This document shows, one piece after another, positions 25,463 to 33,965 of a stretch of 64,000 bases of DNA. The stretch is from assembly GCF_016925615.1 (NCBI RefSeq), contig NZ_CP070499.1, positions 3,596,001 to 3,660,000 of the forward strand, read 5' to 3'. The translations under genes were made by a program, and so were the position numbers. Origin of the DNA: Natronosporangium hydrolyticum (GTDB taxonomy: Bacteria; Actinomycetota; Actinomycetes; Mycobacteriales; Micromonosporaceae). How positions within the stretch are numbered: position 1 is the stretch's first letter; every line of letters starts with the position of its first letter. The notes beneath the pieces are model-generated. The model was not told the origin of the DNA. It worked only from the letters and a program-made list of their open reading frames with translations, and made no database searches.

Positions 25463-26041
25463 TCAGCTGTGCAGAGTGGGCCGGTAGATGAGCTCCTGGA
25501 TGTTGCCGTCGAGCGTCCGGCTCTCGACCAAGTCGAGGTCGAAGTCGGCCGCTCCCTCGAAGATCCGTTCCAGGCCGGTCTGACCGGTGATTACCGGAAA
25601 GAGCGTCACCTGGACGCGGTCGACCAGACCGGCGGCCATCAGCGCCCGGTTCATCGACAGGCTGCCGTGCGAGCGCAGCGGCACGTCAGACTCCTCCTTG
25701 AGCCGGGCGACGACGTCCACCGCGTCGCCGGCCACGACGGTCGCCTCCGGCCAGTCGAGGGGTCCCTGCAGCGTGGTCGAGACCACGGTCGCCGGCAGGT
25801 TCGTCATCCGGGTGACCCACGGGTCACGCACCTCGGACTCCTCGGTGCTCGAGGCGAGCATCTGCGTGAACATCCGGTACGTGGTGGCCCCGAAGACCAT
25901 CCGCTGCTCCTGGCGGTACTGGGCGAGGCGGTGGCTGAGTAGCTCGGGGCCCTGCTTGCCCCAGTAGCCGGTCCAGTCACCGCCGGCGGCGCCGAAGCCG
26001 TCGAGGCTGGAGAAGACGTCGAAGGTGTAGCTAGCGGTCAT
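25463..26041 (-). CDS. dihydrofolate reductase-family (RibD C-terminal-like) protein
   Basis: Oxidoreductase-fold protein of 192 residues. TFDVFSSLDGFGA at the N-terminus, MVFGATTYRMF and the late VDRVQVTLFPVITGQTGLERIF match the RibD-C/DHFR-like family common in actinomycetes. Activity is unknown. The ATG at 26041 has GGAG six bases upstream. It may be co-transcribed with the YCII/sigma cluster (34-base gap). Confidence 0.85.
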   Translation of the reverse strand: MTASYTFDVFSSLDGFGAAGGDWTGYWGKQGPELLSHRLAQYRQEQRMVFGATTYRMFTQMLASSTEESEVRDPWVTRMTNLPATVVSTTLQGPLDWPEATVVAGDAVDVVARLKEESDVPLRSHGSLSMNRALMAAGLVDRVQVTLFPVITGQTGLERIFEGAADFDLDLVESRTLDGNIQELIYRPTLHS

Positions 26042-26171
26042 GATCATCTCCGTGAGAAGGGTTGAGCGGGTGGGTCGCGGCCAGTGGACGGCCTCACCAC
26101 TGCTACGAAGACCATTACCCCGATCCGACTCCGGCTCGCGGACTTTCTCGAGAAACTGGTCGCCGGGGGCG

Positions 26172-27077
26172 TCAGCCGCCCTCGGCGGCGTCGAGTAGGG
26201 CCAGTTCCTCCGGTGAGAGCGCAAGGGCGCCGGCGGCCACGTTGGCGACCAGATGATCGGGGTTGCCGGTGCCCGGGATGGCGAGCACATGCGGGCCCTG
26301 GTGAAGCGTCCAGGCCAGCCGGACCTGCGCCGCCGTCGCGCCGTGGTTGCGGGCGACGGCGACGATGTCCTCGCCTTCGGCGCTGCTGACCCCCGCCTCA
26401 CGTCCAGCGCCAGCGATCGCAAAGAACGGCACGAACGCCACACCCTGCTCGCCGCAGCTGCGCACGAACCCGTCCTGCACCCGCCGGTAATCGACGCCGT
26501 ACGGGTTCTGCACGCCGGCCACCGGCGCGATGGCCTGGGCTTGGGCGAGGTGCTGGGGCCGGACGTTGGAGATCCCAAGCTGGCGGATCAGACCAGCGTC
26601 GCGTAGCTCGGCTAGCGCGCCGAAGTGCTCGGCGATCGAGTCGAGTCCGTGTTGGCGCAGGTAGACCAGGTCAAGATAGTCGCGCCCGAGCTGGCGAAGG
26701 TTCTCTTCGACCTGCCCGCGCAGCTGATCTGGCCGGGCCAACGGCAACCAGCCGCCGGCGGGATCCCGCCCCGGGCCCACCTTGGTGGCGACCAGGAGGT
26801 CGTCTGGGTACGGTGCGAGCGCCCGATTAATCAGCTCGTTCGCAGAGCGCAGCGGGGAGAAGTAGAACGCCGCGGTGTCGATATGGTTGACGCCCAGGTC
26901 GACTGCGTGTCGCAGCACGCTGATCGCCCGGTCGCGCTCACTGGAGCCGCCGTCGGCGTTCGTGGTCAGGCGCATGGCGCCGAACCCGAGCCGGTTGACG
27001 GTCAGATCGCCGATCCGCCAGGTGCCTGCGGCGGCAGCGGTCACCGCGGTGCCGGGCGGCGTCGGATGTGAAGACAA
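26172..27077 (-). CDS. aldo/keto reductase
   Basis: NADPH-type reductase of 301 residues. NRLGFGAMRLT opens the barrel; the catalytic Asp/Tyr region reads VNHIDTAAFYFSPLRSANEL (Phe/Tyr/Phe around the usual Tyr), the lysine is in LLVATKVG, and LDLVYLRQHGLDS carries the His. The cofactor end has HVLAIPGTGNPDHLVANV. The N-terminus carries a 20-residue Ala/Thr-rich extension. Substrate unknown. Confidence 0.87.
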   Translation of the reverse strand: MSSHPTPPGTAVTAAAAGTWRIGDLTVNRLGFGAMRLTTNADGGSSERDRAISVLRHAVDLGVNHIDTAAFYFSPLRSANELINRALAPYPDDLLVATKVGPGRDPAGGWLPLARPDQLRGQVEENLRQLGRDYLDLVYLRQHGLDSIAEHFGALAELRDAGLIRQLGISNVRPQHLAQAQAIAPVAGVQNPYGVDYRRVQDGFVRSCGEQGVAFVPFFAIAGAGREAGVSSAEGEDIVAVARNHGATAAQVRLAWTLHQGPHVLAIPGTGNPDHLVANVAAGALALSPEELALLDAAEGG

Positions 27078-27092
27078 TGGATGGTACCTCCG

Positions 27093-27761
27093 TTAAGTCG
27101 GAGCGCCGTCGCCGCCGGTCCCGGCGACGACCTCGCCTTCGATGGCGCGCCGCCGCTGCGCGACGGCATCAGCCACCGCGTTCGCGAGCACCATGAGCCC
27201 CGGCAGCTGCAAGCCCGGGCGGCCATACCCGAGGTGTGCGACGGCTACCGCAAACCACGGCGCCCCCGGGCCATGCAGCAGGACCGGGTCGCCCACCTCG
27301 TAGCGCAGGACGAACAACCACTGCGCCAGGTCCCCTTGGAACTCCACGATGCCCTCGTGCCAGAAGCTCAGCCACTGGCCTCCGTAGTCGCAGAGCAGCC
27401 GATGGTTGGTGAGGATGGTCCGGACATGCGCGTGGTCTCGCCATTGGCCCGCGGCCTGCGCCTCGGCTCGACGCCGGGCCGACGAGTTCGCGATCATGTT
27501 CGCGGTCAACCCGGCGGCGACGAAACCCGCGGAGCCCAGTAGCAGCGTGCTGTGCTGCTGGTAGGTCACGTTCATGCCGTAGAAGCGGGCATAGCCGAGC
27601 ACGGTGTCGGCGTACGCCACCTCGCCCGGGTTGAGCCGGACCGGGCCGGGTGGTAAGACCGCGAGGTCGCCGCCAGCGTGCAGGTGCTCGTACAGCTGGC
27701 AGGCGCTGGTCCAGCCCTCGTGCAGGGCGGCCTGCAGCGCCGCGTCCTTTTTCAGACCCAC
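27093..27761 (-). CDS. uncharacterised protein
   Basis: Protein of about 222 residues that I do not recognise. A weakly hydrophobic helix (STLLLGSAGFVAAGLTANMI, about residues 68-87) is followed by a basic Arg-rich stretch and a His-containing segment (HVRTILTNHRLLCDYGGQW). The start is uncertain. GTG 27761 is used because the frame upstream is Arg-rich and overlaps the next gene's end, and a TAGACA hexamer lies about 7-12 bases upstream as for a leaderless mRNA. It lies between an aldo/keto reductase and a TetR gene on the same strand. Confidence 0.55.
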   Translation of the reverse strand: MGLKKDAALQAALHEGWTSACQLYEHLHAGGDLAVLPPGPVRLNPGEVAYADTVLGYARFYGMNVTYQQHSTLLLGSAGFVAAGLTANMIANSSARRRAEAQAAGQWRDHAHVRTILTNHRLLCDYGGQWLSFWHEGIVEFQGDLAQWLFVLRYEVGDPVLLHGPGAPWFAVAVAHLGYGRPGLQLPGLMVLANAVADAVAQRRRAIEGEVVAGTGGDGAPT

Positions 27762-27847
27762 GCTGAAATGTCTAGCACGGCCCGGCGCACAAGGGCGCGG
27801 CAGGCGAGATGAGGATGTGCGCCGCGGTGTCGGTAGTGACTCTGGGC

Positions 27848-28468
27848 TCAGCGGCCAGGCTGGCGAGGGCGCAGGCCGTTTAGCGCGGTGGTGACGACCC
27901 GGTCGGCGTACTCGGCGGTGAGCGGCCCGGTGCGCAGCAGCCAACGGTTGAGCACCGGCCCCCAGACCATCTCCACCGCCACGTCGAGGTCGATGTCCTC
28001 GGCGAGTTGCCCGGCCCGTTGAGCGCTGCCCAGCCGTTGCCGCTTGGCCTGCTGCAACGGCCCCTCCAGCCGTTGCGCGTAGGCGGCTGCGAGCTCGGGG
28101 TCGTGGGCGATCTCGGTCGCCAGCGCGCGCATCGGCTGGTCGTACCGGGGATCGTTCAACTCGGCAATCGTGGCACGGAGCACCGCCGTCAGGTCGGCTG
28201 CCAGGTCGCCGGTGTCGGGCAACGCTGGGGGCCCACCGTCTGCGCCCTCGCTGAGCATCAGGAAGGCATCGAAGATGACCATCCCCTTGGATGGCCACCA
28301 GCGGTAGATGGTCTGCTTGCCGACGCTGGCACGCGCGGCGATCCCCTCGATGCTGAGCTTGGCGTATCCAACCTCCTGCAGCAGGTCGAAGGCCGCGGTG
28401 AGAATCGCCCGCCGGGAGGCTTCCTTTCGGCGGGCCGTGTTGGGCGAGGCTCTGCGCGGTGCCGTCAT
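27848..28468 (-). CDS. TetR-family regulator
   Basis: Repressor of 206 residues. The HTH is AILTAAFDLLQEVGYAKLSIEGIAARASVGKQTIYRWWPSKG, the form typical of AcrR-like regulators with a C-terminal TetR_C_11-like domain. It diverges from a short-chain dehydrogenase gene. Two near-identical 17-bp palindromes in the intergenic region bracket the dehydrogenase promoter and are its probable sites. Confidence 0.92.
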   Translation of the reverse strand: MTAPRRASPNTARRKEASRRAILTAAFDLLQEVGYAKLSIEGIAARASVGKQTIYRWWPSKGMVIFDAFLMLSEGADGGPPALPDTGDLAADLTAVLRATIAELNDPRYDQPMRALATEIAHDPELAAAYAQRLEGPLQQAKRQRLGSAQRAGQLAEDIDLDVAVEMVWGPVLNRWLLRTGPLTAEYADRVVTTALNGLRPRQPGR

Positions 28469-28487
28469 CTGCTTAGCCTACCAAGAG

Positions 28488-28563
28488 CGAGACGGACCGT
28501 CTCGTCTTGACATGCGGACCGGGAGGGGCCTAACGTTGGCGAGAAGCGAGACGGTCCGTCTCG
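28488..28563 (+). promoter_or_regulatory. promoter of SDR gene bracketed by two TetR operators
   Basis: TTGACA (28507-28512), an 18-bp spacer and TAACGT (28531-28536) form a promoter. CGAGACGG-A-CCGTCTCG (28488-28504) abuts the -35, and CGAGACGG-T-CCGTCTCG (28547-28563) lies just downstream of +1. Bound together they would block transcription. Confidence 0.88.
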
Positions 28564-28591
28564 TCTCGCGTTACAGAGGGAGTACCCGGTC

Positions 28592-29452
28592 ATGCGCACC
28601 CCAGCCAGCGACAGCCCCCGTACCTGGTTCATCACCGGCGCCAGCCGGGGCCTGGGCCGCGCGTTCACCACCGCCGCGCTCGAACGCGGCGACCAGGTGG
28701 TCGCCGCTGCCCGCAGCATCGTCCCGGACGACCTCACCGGGCGCCACGGTGACCGGCTGCTGACCCTGCCACTCGACGTGACCGACCGGGCGGCGGTCGT
28801 CACCGCCGTCACCACGGCGATCGAGCACTTCGGACGACTCGACATCGTTGTCAACAACGCCGGCACCATGTCCCTGGGAATGATCGAAGAGTTCACCGAA
28901 GCCGAGGCCCGCAACCAGTTCGAGGTCAACCTCTTCGGAGCGCTCTGGGTCAGCCAGGCCGTGCTGCCGCACCTACGCGCCCGAGGCGCCGGTCACATCG
29001 TGCAGATCTCCAGCATCGCCGCGCTCGGCGGCTTCCCGAGCACCGGGATGTACAGCGCGAGCAAGTTCGCGCTCGAAGGCATGAGCGAGGCCCTCGCGAT
29101 GGAGGCGGCTGCCTTCGGCGTCAAGGTCAGCATCGTGCAGCCCGGCGGCTACTGGACCGACCTTTACACCAGCATGACCTCCACCAGCCCCAGCGAGGCG
29201 TACGCGACGCTGCGCTCCGAACTGGAGCGACAATGGGCAGCAGGCTCGATCGACAGCGAGCCTCGGCTAGCCGCTGCGGCACTGCTGAAACTGGTCGACA
29301 GCGACGACCCGCCGCTGCGACTCCTGCTCGGAAGCATGGTCTACGACCTCGCGTTCGACATCTCCCGCCGGCGAATGGAAACCTGGGCAGGCTGGGAACA
29401 GGTCAGCCGGGCCGCCGAGCATGCTGTCCCGGCCACCGGCGGCGCACACTGA
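28592..29452 (+). CDS. short-chain dehydrogenase/reductase
   Basis: NAD(P)-dependent oxidoreductase of 286 residues. The cofactor motif FITGASRGLGRAFTTAAL, the NNAG box DIVVNNAGTMSLG, the catalytic Ser in QISSIAALGGF and the YxxxK in YSASKFALEGM are intact. GAGGGAG precedes the ATG. Single gene under the divergent TetR regulator; its substrate probably acts as, or relates to, the inducer. Confidence 0.92.
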   Translation: MRTPASDSPRTWFITGASRGLGRAFTTAALERGDQVVAAARSIVPDDLTGRHGDRLLTLPLDVTDRAAVVTAVTTAIEHFGRLDIVVNNAGTMSLGMIEEFTEAEARNQFEVNLFGALWVSQAVLPHLRARGAGHIVQISSIAALGGFPSTGMYSASKFALEGMSEALAMEAAAFGVKVSIVQPGGYWTDLYTSMTSTSPSEAYATLRSELERQWAAGSIDSEPRLAAAALLKLVDSDDPPLRLLLGSMVYDLAFDISRRRMETWAGWEQVSRAAEHAVPATGGAH

Positions 29453-29468
29453 CCAACGGTCGCAACTG

Positions 29469-29938
29469 TCAACGGCCCCCGCCGAACGGGTCGCCCGCCG
29501 TCTCGGTGGTACGGGACGCGAGGGCAGCCTCGACATTGCCGGCCATGACCGAGAGGATGCGGACGGTCTCCTGATATTGGTCCAAGGTGAGGCCACCCAG
29601 GACGACGGCCCGGGTCTGGTCGACCCGTGGGGCGAGCGCGGCGTGCGCCGCCAGGCCGGTCTCGGTCAGGGTGACCGTGCTGTTCGGCTCTTCGACCCAA
29701 CCGCGGGCCGCAAATTCGCCAAGACCTGCCGCAGGCTGGGCCCACCGCCGGTCCAGAACGGGGCGAGTGCCCGCTCCAGGTCGGTGCGGCTGCGCGGGCC
29801 CCCGGTCAACGTGCTGAGCAGCTGCCACTCCCGGCGGTTGCTCACGAGATCGGCCAGAACCAGGGTGAAGTGAGTCTCGAGCAGGTTGTGAAGATGCTGG
29901 AGCCAGTATCCGAGCGGCTTGGGTGTGTCCATCAGCAT
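29469..29938 (-). pseudogene. MarR-type regulator gene with single-base frameshift
   Basis: The N-terminal half is read from ATG 29938 (MLMDTPKPLGYWLQHLHNLL, later LSTLTGGPRSRTDLERAL and LRQVLANL). The C-terminal half continues in another frame from about 29,715 (EFAARGWVEEPNSTVTLTET, later RVDQTRAVVLGGLTLDQYQE). Adding one G in the run read GCGAATTT would join them as LRQVLAEFAARGWV, a normal MarR wing. So the gene is either disrupted or contains a sequencing error. It diverges from an intact MarR gene. Confidence 0.75.
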
Positions 29939-29947
29939 GAGCCATTT

Positions 29948-29973
29948 TACTTGTAGCATGACAAGTACTTGTC
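29948..29973. promoter_or_regulatory. MarR-type operator between divergent MarR genes
   Basis: GACAAGTACTTGTC (29960-29973) is a perfect palindrome. TACTTGT at 29948-29954 adds a further half-site facing ACAAGTA. The ACTTGT/ACAAGT arms resemble known MarR-family sites. Confidence 0.7.
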
Positions 29974-29998
29974 TCTGATTATGCATGGAGTGATCCGG

Positions 29999-30487
29999 AT
30001 GGGCAAGACCGCACAGATCGCCACCATTGAGGGCGCGCTCGTGGCGCTGCGGCGGGCGCAGAAGCGTCGCGCGTTGGCGCGACTGTCTCGGCGCACCGGT
30101 GAAGGCGCCCGCAGTCATGCGGCACTACCCGACGCCGTGTTCGAACTCCTCGACCTGCTGGCAGCCGCCGCCGAACAGGGCGAGAACCTCACGGTCACCG
30201 AGGTGGCCGCTCAACTCGACGTAGACCAACCACGCGCCAGCCGGCTCGCGGGACTCGCGTGGGAGGCCTCGCTGGTCCGGCGGGAAGCCGACCAGCGCGA
30301 CGGGCGACGTTCGTTGCTGGTGCTCACGGCCGGCGGCCAGGACGTGCTCGCCCAGATCCACGAATTCCGCCGACGCGCCATCGCCCAGGCGACCAGCGAC
30401 TGGAGCGACGACGACCGCGCGGCGCTGGCCCGCCTCCTGCCCCGCTTCGTCCACGACTTCGGTGCACTGACCGCACCCGACGACTGA
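29999..30487 (+). CDS. MarR-family regulator
   Basis: Regulator of 162 residues. The winged helix reads LTVTEVAAQLDVDQPRASRLAGLA then SLVRREADQRDGRRSLLVLT (the DxRD wing motif is present). The N-terminus is strongly basic (KTAQIATIEGALVALRRAQKRRA), which is unusual. GGAG lies eight bases before ATG 29999; an in-frame ATG at 29981 is possible. It faces the frameshifted MarR gene across a shared operator. Confidence 0.85.
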   Translation: MGKTAQIATIEGALVALRRAQKRRALARLSRRTGEGARSHAALPDAVFELLDLLAAAAEQGENLTVTEVAAQLDVDQPRASRLAGLAWEASLVRREADQRDGRRSLLVLTAGGQDVLAQIHEFRRRAIAQATSDWSDDDRAALARLLPRFVHDFGALTAPDD

Positions 30488-30584
30488 TCGGCACCGGCCG
30501 GAGCATCAAGTGCGCTCTCTCTGAGATCCGCGCATGTTGAAATAGGCATGCAATGGGGTCTCCGCCTGACTACCCTGCTTCGAC

Positions 30585-30959
30585 ATGATCCTTCGCCACG
30601 TCACCATCGATTGTGCCGACCCGTACCGGCTTGCGAGCTTCTGGAGCGAAGTGACCGGCTGGCCGGTCTCAGCCGAGGACAACCCTGGCGACCCCGAGGC
30701 CCTCATCGAGGCACCCTCACCCGTACCCGGCCTGCTGTTCATCCGGGTGCCTGAGGATAAGACCGTAAAGAACCGGATCCACTTCGACTGGATGCCCACC
30801 GAGCGGAGCCGTGACGACGAGGTCGAGCGGATCATCGGGCTGGGCGCCACGCTTCACGAGGACCACCGCAGAGCCGACGGGCTGGGCTGGGTCACGCTGC
30901 TCGATCCGGAGGGCAACGAGTTCTGTGTCGAGCGCAGCACCGGCGAACGCGGTCTCTAG
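30585..30959 (+). CDS. VOC-superfamily (glyoxalase-like) protein
   Basis: Protein of 124 residues with the vicinal-oxygen-chelate fold. The start MILRHVTIDCADPYRLASFW is typical, as is the end GWVTLLDPEGNEFCVE. Metal ligand positions (His5 and Glu near 115) are plausible. Many such short proteins act in resistance or degradation, but the substrate cannot be read. No operon partner is evident. Confidence 0.87.
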   Translation: MILRHVTIDCADPYRLASFWSEVTGWPVSAEDNPGDPEALIEAPSPVPGLLFIRVPEDKTVKNRIHFDWMPTERSRDDEVERIIGLGATLHEDHRRADGLGWVTLLDPEGNEFCVERSTGERGL

Positions 30960-31134
30960 CCAGCCTGGGACGACTACGGGGACTTGGTAAGGAGCAGCGA
31001 CGACCCGCGCCCGCCTACGATGCGACCGCCGCGCGAAGCGACCGCGCCAGCCACCGCGCGTGCCGCAGCGGCGTGGGAGTCCGGTGTCTGGCCACCGACC
31101 GCACGAGCGCCGGCCTCGTCAGCCTGTGCCAAGA

Positions 31135-31209
31135 TCAGCTCTCCCGCAGCCGCTCGACGAGGTCGGGATTGGCGAGGAAGGCGCGGCCGAAGGAGATAAG
31201 GAGGGTGAG
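31135..31209 (-). pseudogene. C-terminal remnant of old yellow enzyme family gene
   Basis: Reading the minus strand gives LTLLISFGRAFLANPDLVER then LRES and a stop. The block FGRAFLANPDLVERLR is characteristic of the C-terminal end of NADH:flavin oxidoreductases (old yellow enzymes). Nothing of the rest of that gene is present; upstream is the ketopantoate-reductase-like gene. The other bases of 30,960-31,237 show no gene I can support. Confidence 0.65.
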
Positions 31210-31237
31210 GCGACCCGGCGGTCGGCGGAGCCCGCGG

Positions 31238-32191
31238 CTAGCCTGCCGCGGTGCCGGCGAAGTAGGGCTCGGCTGCCGCTAGGCGCGGTACCGCAACGCC
31301 CAACCGGCGCGCTTCCGCCAAGGTGTCGCGGCCGAACGCGCGCAGCTCCTCAGGGTTGGCGTGGGACTCCAGCGTCAGACGCACCGGCGCGAAACGTCCA
31401 AGCAGCCAGGCGAGTGCAGGTGCCGTCAGGCAGACGGGCGCCTTGAGGGGCAGCACGTCGCTTCGGTGCCGCCGCAGGTCGATGCCGCGGGCCTCGACGA
31501 GCGGCAGCAGTTCACGTACGGCGAGCAACATCTCGCGGACGTTGCGCGGCGCCCCGATCAACCCGGCGGGCGAGCCCAGCTTCAGACTCTGCACGTGCAT
31601 ACCCGCATTCAGTACGAAGTGGATCCACAACCAGCCGCGGAAGTCCGTCTTCTCCTGAAGCTTGAGCCCGGCCTGGCGGAATGCCTCGCGCACGACTCGG
31701 CCACGCTCGGTCGGCGGCTGGTCGAGGGTGCCGAAGAAGACCACCGGCAGGAGAGCCGCCCGCAGCACGCCGTCGTCACCGAAGCCGCCACCGACGCCGG
31801 GGAACCCCCAGGCCACCTGATCGGCGGGGAGGGGGTCGACCGCCGCCAGGGGCTCGACCCACAGGTTGTTGAAGACGAGTACCGTGGCGTTGCCGACGCG
31901 CGGCCCGAGGAAGGCCGCGGCGTCTGGAAAGCTGTAATGCTGCACGCTTACCACGATCAGATCGAAGTCGTGGTCCGGCTCCAGCGACTCACGGTAGGTC
32001 ACCTGCCACCTTTCGGTAACACGTTCTCCCCGCAGCCGCCGTCGCGCATCCAGCAGCTCAAGATCGATCGCAGTCCCGTACGCCGCCGCGCGGCCGGGCC
32101 GGACGTAGAACTCAACCTCGTGCCCCGCCCGTTCCAGCGCCCATCCGTACGTCGCGGCGATCACGCCCCGGCCGAACATCAAGATCTTCAT
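31238..32191 (-). CDS. ketopantoate reductase-like (ApbA/PanE) protein
   Basis: NADP-binding reductase of 317 residues. The N-terminal MKILMFGRGVIAATYGWALE is the dinucleotide motif (GxGxxA-like), followed by PDHDFDLIVVSVQHYSF and VLVFNNLWVEP. The C-terminal helical domain has WLWIHFVLNAGMHVQ, with the Lys/Asn region partly changed, so true PanE activity is uncertain. ATG 32191 has GGGGAG inside an upstream in-frame start, so it is the better start. It diverges from a TetR gene with shared operators. Confidence 0.8.
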   Translation of the reverse strand: MKILMFGRGVIAATYGWALERAGHEVEFYVRPGRAAAYGTAIDLELLDARRRLRGERVTERWQVTYRESLEPDHDFDLIVVSVQHYSFPDAAAFLGPRVGNATVLVFNNLWVEPLAAVDPLPADQVAWGFPGVGGGFGDDGVLRAALLPVVFFGTLDQPPTERGRVVREAFRQAGLKLQEKTDFRGWLWIHFVLNAGMHVQSLKLGSPAGLIGAPRNVREMLLAVRELLPLVEARGIDLRRHRSDVLPLKAPVCLTAPALAWLLGRFAPVRLTLESHANPEELRAFGRDTLAEARRLGVAVPRLAAAEPYFAGTAAG

Positions 32192-32214
32192 ACGACTCCC
32201 CATGGCCTATAATC

Positions 32215-32261
32215 GGAGATAGCTTCCACTTGAAAATATGGAGACAGTTTCCGTTTGTCAA
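32215..32261 (-). promoter_or_regulatory. promoter and paired operators between reductase and TetR gene
   Basis: On the minus strand, TTGACA (32261-32256), a 17-bp spacer and TATTTT (32238-32233) form the reductase promoter. Two near-copies, GGAGATAGCTTCC (32215-32227) and GGAGACAGTTTCC (32240-32252, inside the spacer), are 25 bp apart and look like TetR sites. Confidence 0.8.
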
Positions 32262-32275
32262 CCTGGGGCTCCCTC

Positions 32276-32845
32276 ATGACCACTGCCAAACCGCTACGCG
32301 CCGACGCCCGGCGAAACCGCGCCGCCCTGCTCGCCAAGGCTCGTGAGGTCTTCGCCGCGGGCGACTTCGACCTGCGATTCGACGACTTCGCCCGGCTGGC
32401 CGGCGTCGGCACAGGCACGCTCTACCGCCACTTCCCGACCCGCGAGGCGTTGGCCGAGGCGGTCTACCGCGAAGAGATCGACGCGATGCGCGACCGCGCC
32501 CGCGAACTGCAGACCACCCTCCCCCCGGAACAGGCGTTGACGACCCTCCTGCGCAGCATGGTGAGCTATCTGCACACCCATCAGGGCCTCGCCCGTGCGC
32601 TCGCCGCGTTCATGGCCACGCACTCGGGGGCCGTGAGCGAGGGCAGCCAGGCGTTGGGCGAGACCATCACGGACCTGATGGCCGCTGCCGCCGCGGACGG
32701 CGCCATTCGTGACGACGTGCGCGCCGGCGCCGTCATCATGGCCCTGCAAGGCATCTGCACGGCCTACGACCACCCGGACGGCCAGACCCACGCCGACGAC
32801 CTCCTGACCCTCGTACTCGACGGCCTGCGCCCTGACGCGTCTTGA
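32276..32845 (+). CDS. TetR-family regulator
   Basis: Regulator of 189 residues. The HTH reads NRAALLAKAREVFAAGDFDL then FARLAGVGTGTLYRHFPTREAL. The C-terminal domain resembles the SbtR-like group. It diverges from the ketopantoate-reductase-like gene; the paired operators between them suggest that it represses that gene and itself. GGGGCT lies upstream of the ATG, a weak ribosome site; an in-frame start seven codons earlier is possible. Confidence 0.9.
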   Translation: MTTAKPLRADARRNRAALLAKAREVFAAGDFDLRFDDFARLAGVGTGTLYRHFPTREALAEAVYREEIDAMRDRARELQTTLPPEQALTTLLRSMVSYLHTHQGLARALAAFMATHSGAVSEGSQALGETITDLMAAAAADGAIRDDVRAGAVIMALQGICTAYDHPDGQTHADDLLTLVLDGLRPDAS

Positions 32846-33156
32846 CCCGGTCCAAAACCTGGGTGGTTGCCTGGCCAGCGCCCTACGGTGACGAGCTCCG
32901 GTCAGCAGATGCACGGTTAGTCGGCGCGAATCGGGTCAGACCCATACGTGCCTCTGGCGACGACGGCGCTAGCCCTACCTCCAGGCTCGTTTCGAGCAGC
33001 AGCCCGAGACCGGCAACCAGCTGCTGTTCGCCGAGACCCGCGCCCGGGGGCGGCGCCGGCAAAGATGCGGCAGGAGGAAGCCAAAGTGTGTCCCTGTACG
33101 AGGCGGGTAGACCCCCGGTACGTTCAGATCGTGGCCTGGGCACAAAGGAGCGAGCC
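32846..33156. other. 311-bp intergenic stretch, nothing recognised
   Basis: Between the TetR gene and the inositol-monophosphatase-like gene. No RNA, repeat, hairpin with T-run, or protein with family resemblance was seen on either strand. The last 10 bases hold the AAAGGAG ribosome site of the next gene. Confidence 0.5.
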
Positions 33157-33960
33157 GTGACCAACCTTGATCCGCTGCTCGCGATCGCGATCGAAGCCGC
33201 CTCAATGGCGAGCGAACTCATCCGCCAGCAGACTGCGGGAACCCTAACGCCGAAAGGCGACCGAGACTACGCTTCCGAAGTCGACTACGCCGTCGAACGC
33301 GAACTCCGCTCCTTCCTCGCACGGGCCACGCCGTCCATTGGCCTCCTCGGCGAAGAGGAGGGCGCTTCCGGGGCCAGCAGCGCCCGAGAGTGGACCCTGG
33401 ACCCGGTCGACGGCACGGTGAACTTCGCACACGGACTACCGCTCTGCGGCGTCTCGCTGGCGCTGATGGAGGCCAAACAACCGGTGCTCGGTGTGATTGA
33501 CCTGCCGTTCCTCGGCGAGCGCTACACGGCGGTACGCGGCCAGGGCGCCTACCTCAACGGCGAGCCCATCCGCGTCGGCGAGGTGTCCCGTCTCCATGAC
33601 GCGATCGTGAGTATCGGCGACTTCGCAATTGGCGATCGCGCACAGGAACGCAACGTGCCACGACTTGCGGTGACCGCCGCGCTGGCCAGCCAGGCCCTGC
33701 GCGTTCGCATCCTCGGCTCAGCCGCCCTTGACCTGGCCTGGCTCGCAGCCGGCCGCACCAACGCCGTGGTGACGCTGTCAAACAAACCATGGGACATGGC
33801 TGCAGGGATCATCATCGCTCGGGAAGCCGGCGCAGTCGTGGTTGACGCGGACGGAACCGAACACACCGCAGACTCCAGCGCCACGCTCGCCGCGCCGCCG
33901 GCACTGGTCGCGGAGGTCGTGGAGCTGGTGCAGACCGCTTCCAAGCGCCCGCCCGGGTAG
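33157..33960 (+). CDS. inositol monophosphatase family protein
   Basis: Mg-dependent phosphatase of 267 residues. Motifs present are LLGEEEG (Glu ligand), LDPVDGTVNFAHGLP (DPxDGT) and the C-terminal NKPWDMAAGIIIAREAG (WDxAAG), so all metal ligands are intact. Substrates of the family include inositol phosphate, histidinol phosphate and NADP or fructose bisphosphate. GTG 33157 has AAAGGAG upstream. The next gene starts five bases after its stop, so they are co-transcribed. Confidence 0.9.
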   Translation: MTNLDPLLAIAIEAASMASELIRQQTAGTLTPKGDRDYASEVDYAVERELRSFLARATPSIGLLGEEEGASGASSAREWTLDPVDGTVNFAHGLPLCGVSLALMEAKQPVLGVIDLPFLGERYTAVRGQGAYLNGEPIRVGEVSRLHDAIVSIGDFAIGDRAQERNVPRLAVTAALASQALRVRILGSAALDLAWLAAGRTNAVVTLSNKPWDMAAGIIIAREAGAVVVDADGTEHTADSSATLAAPPALVAEVVELVQTASKRPPG

Positions 33961-33965
33961 GTATT

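Noticed and set aside
30979-31134. Minus-strand TTG-start frame of about 52 codons after the old-yellow-enzyme remnant
   Set aside because: No family similarity, weak ribosome site and Ala/Gly/Arg composition as expected by chance.
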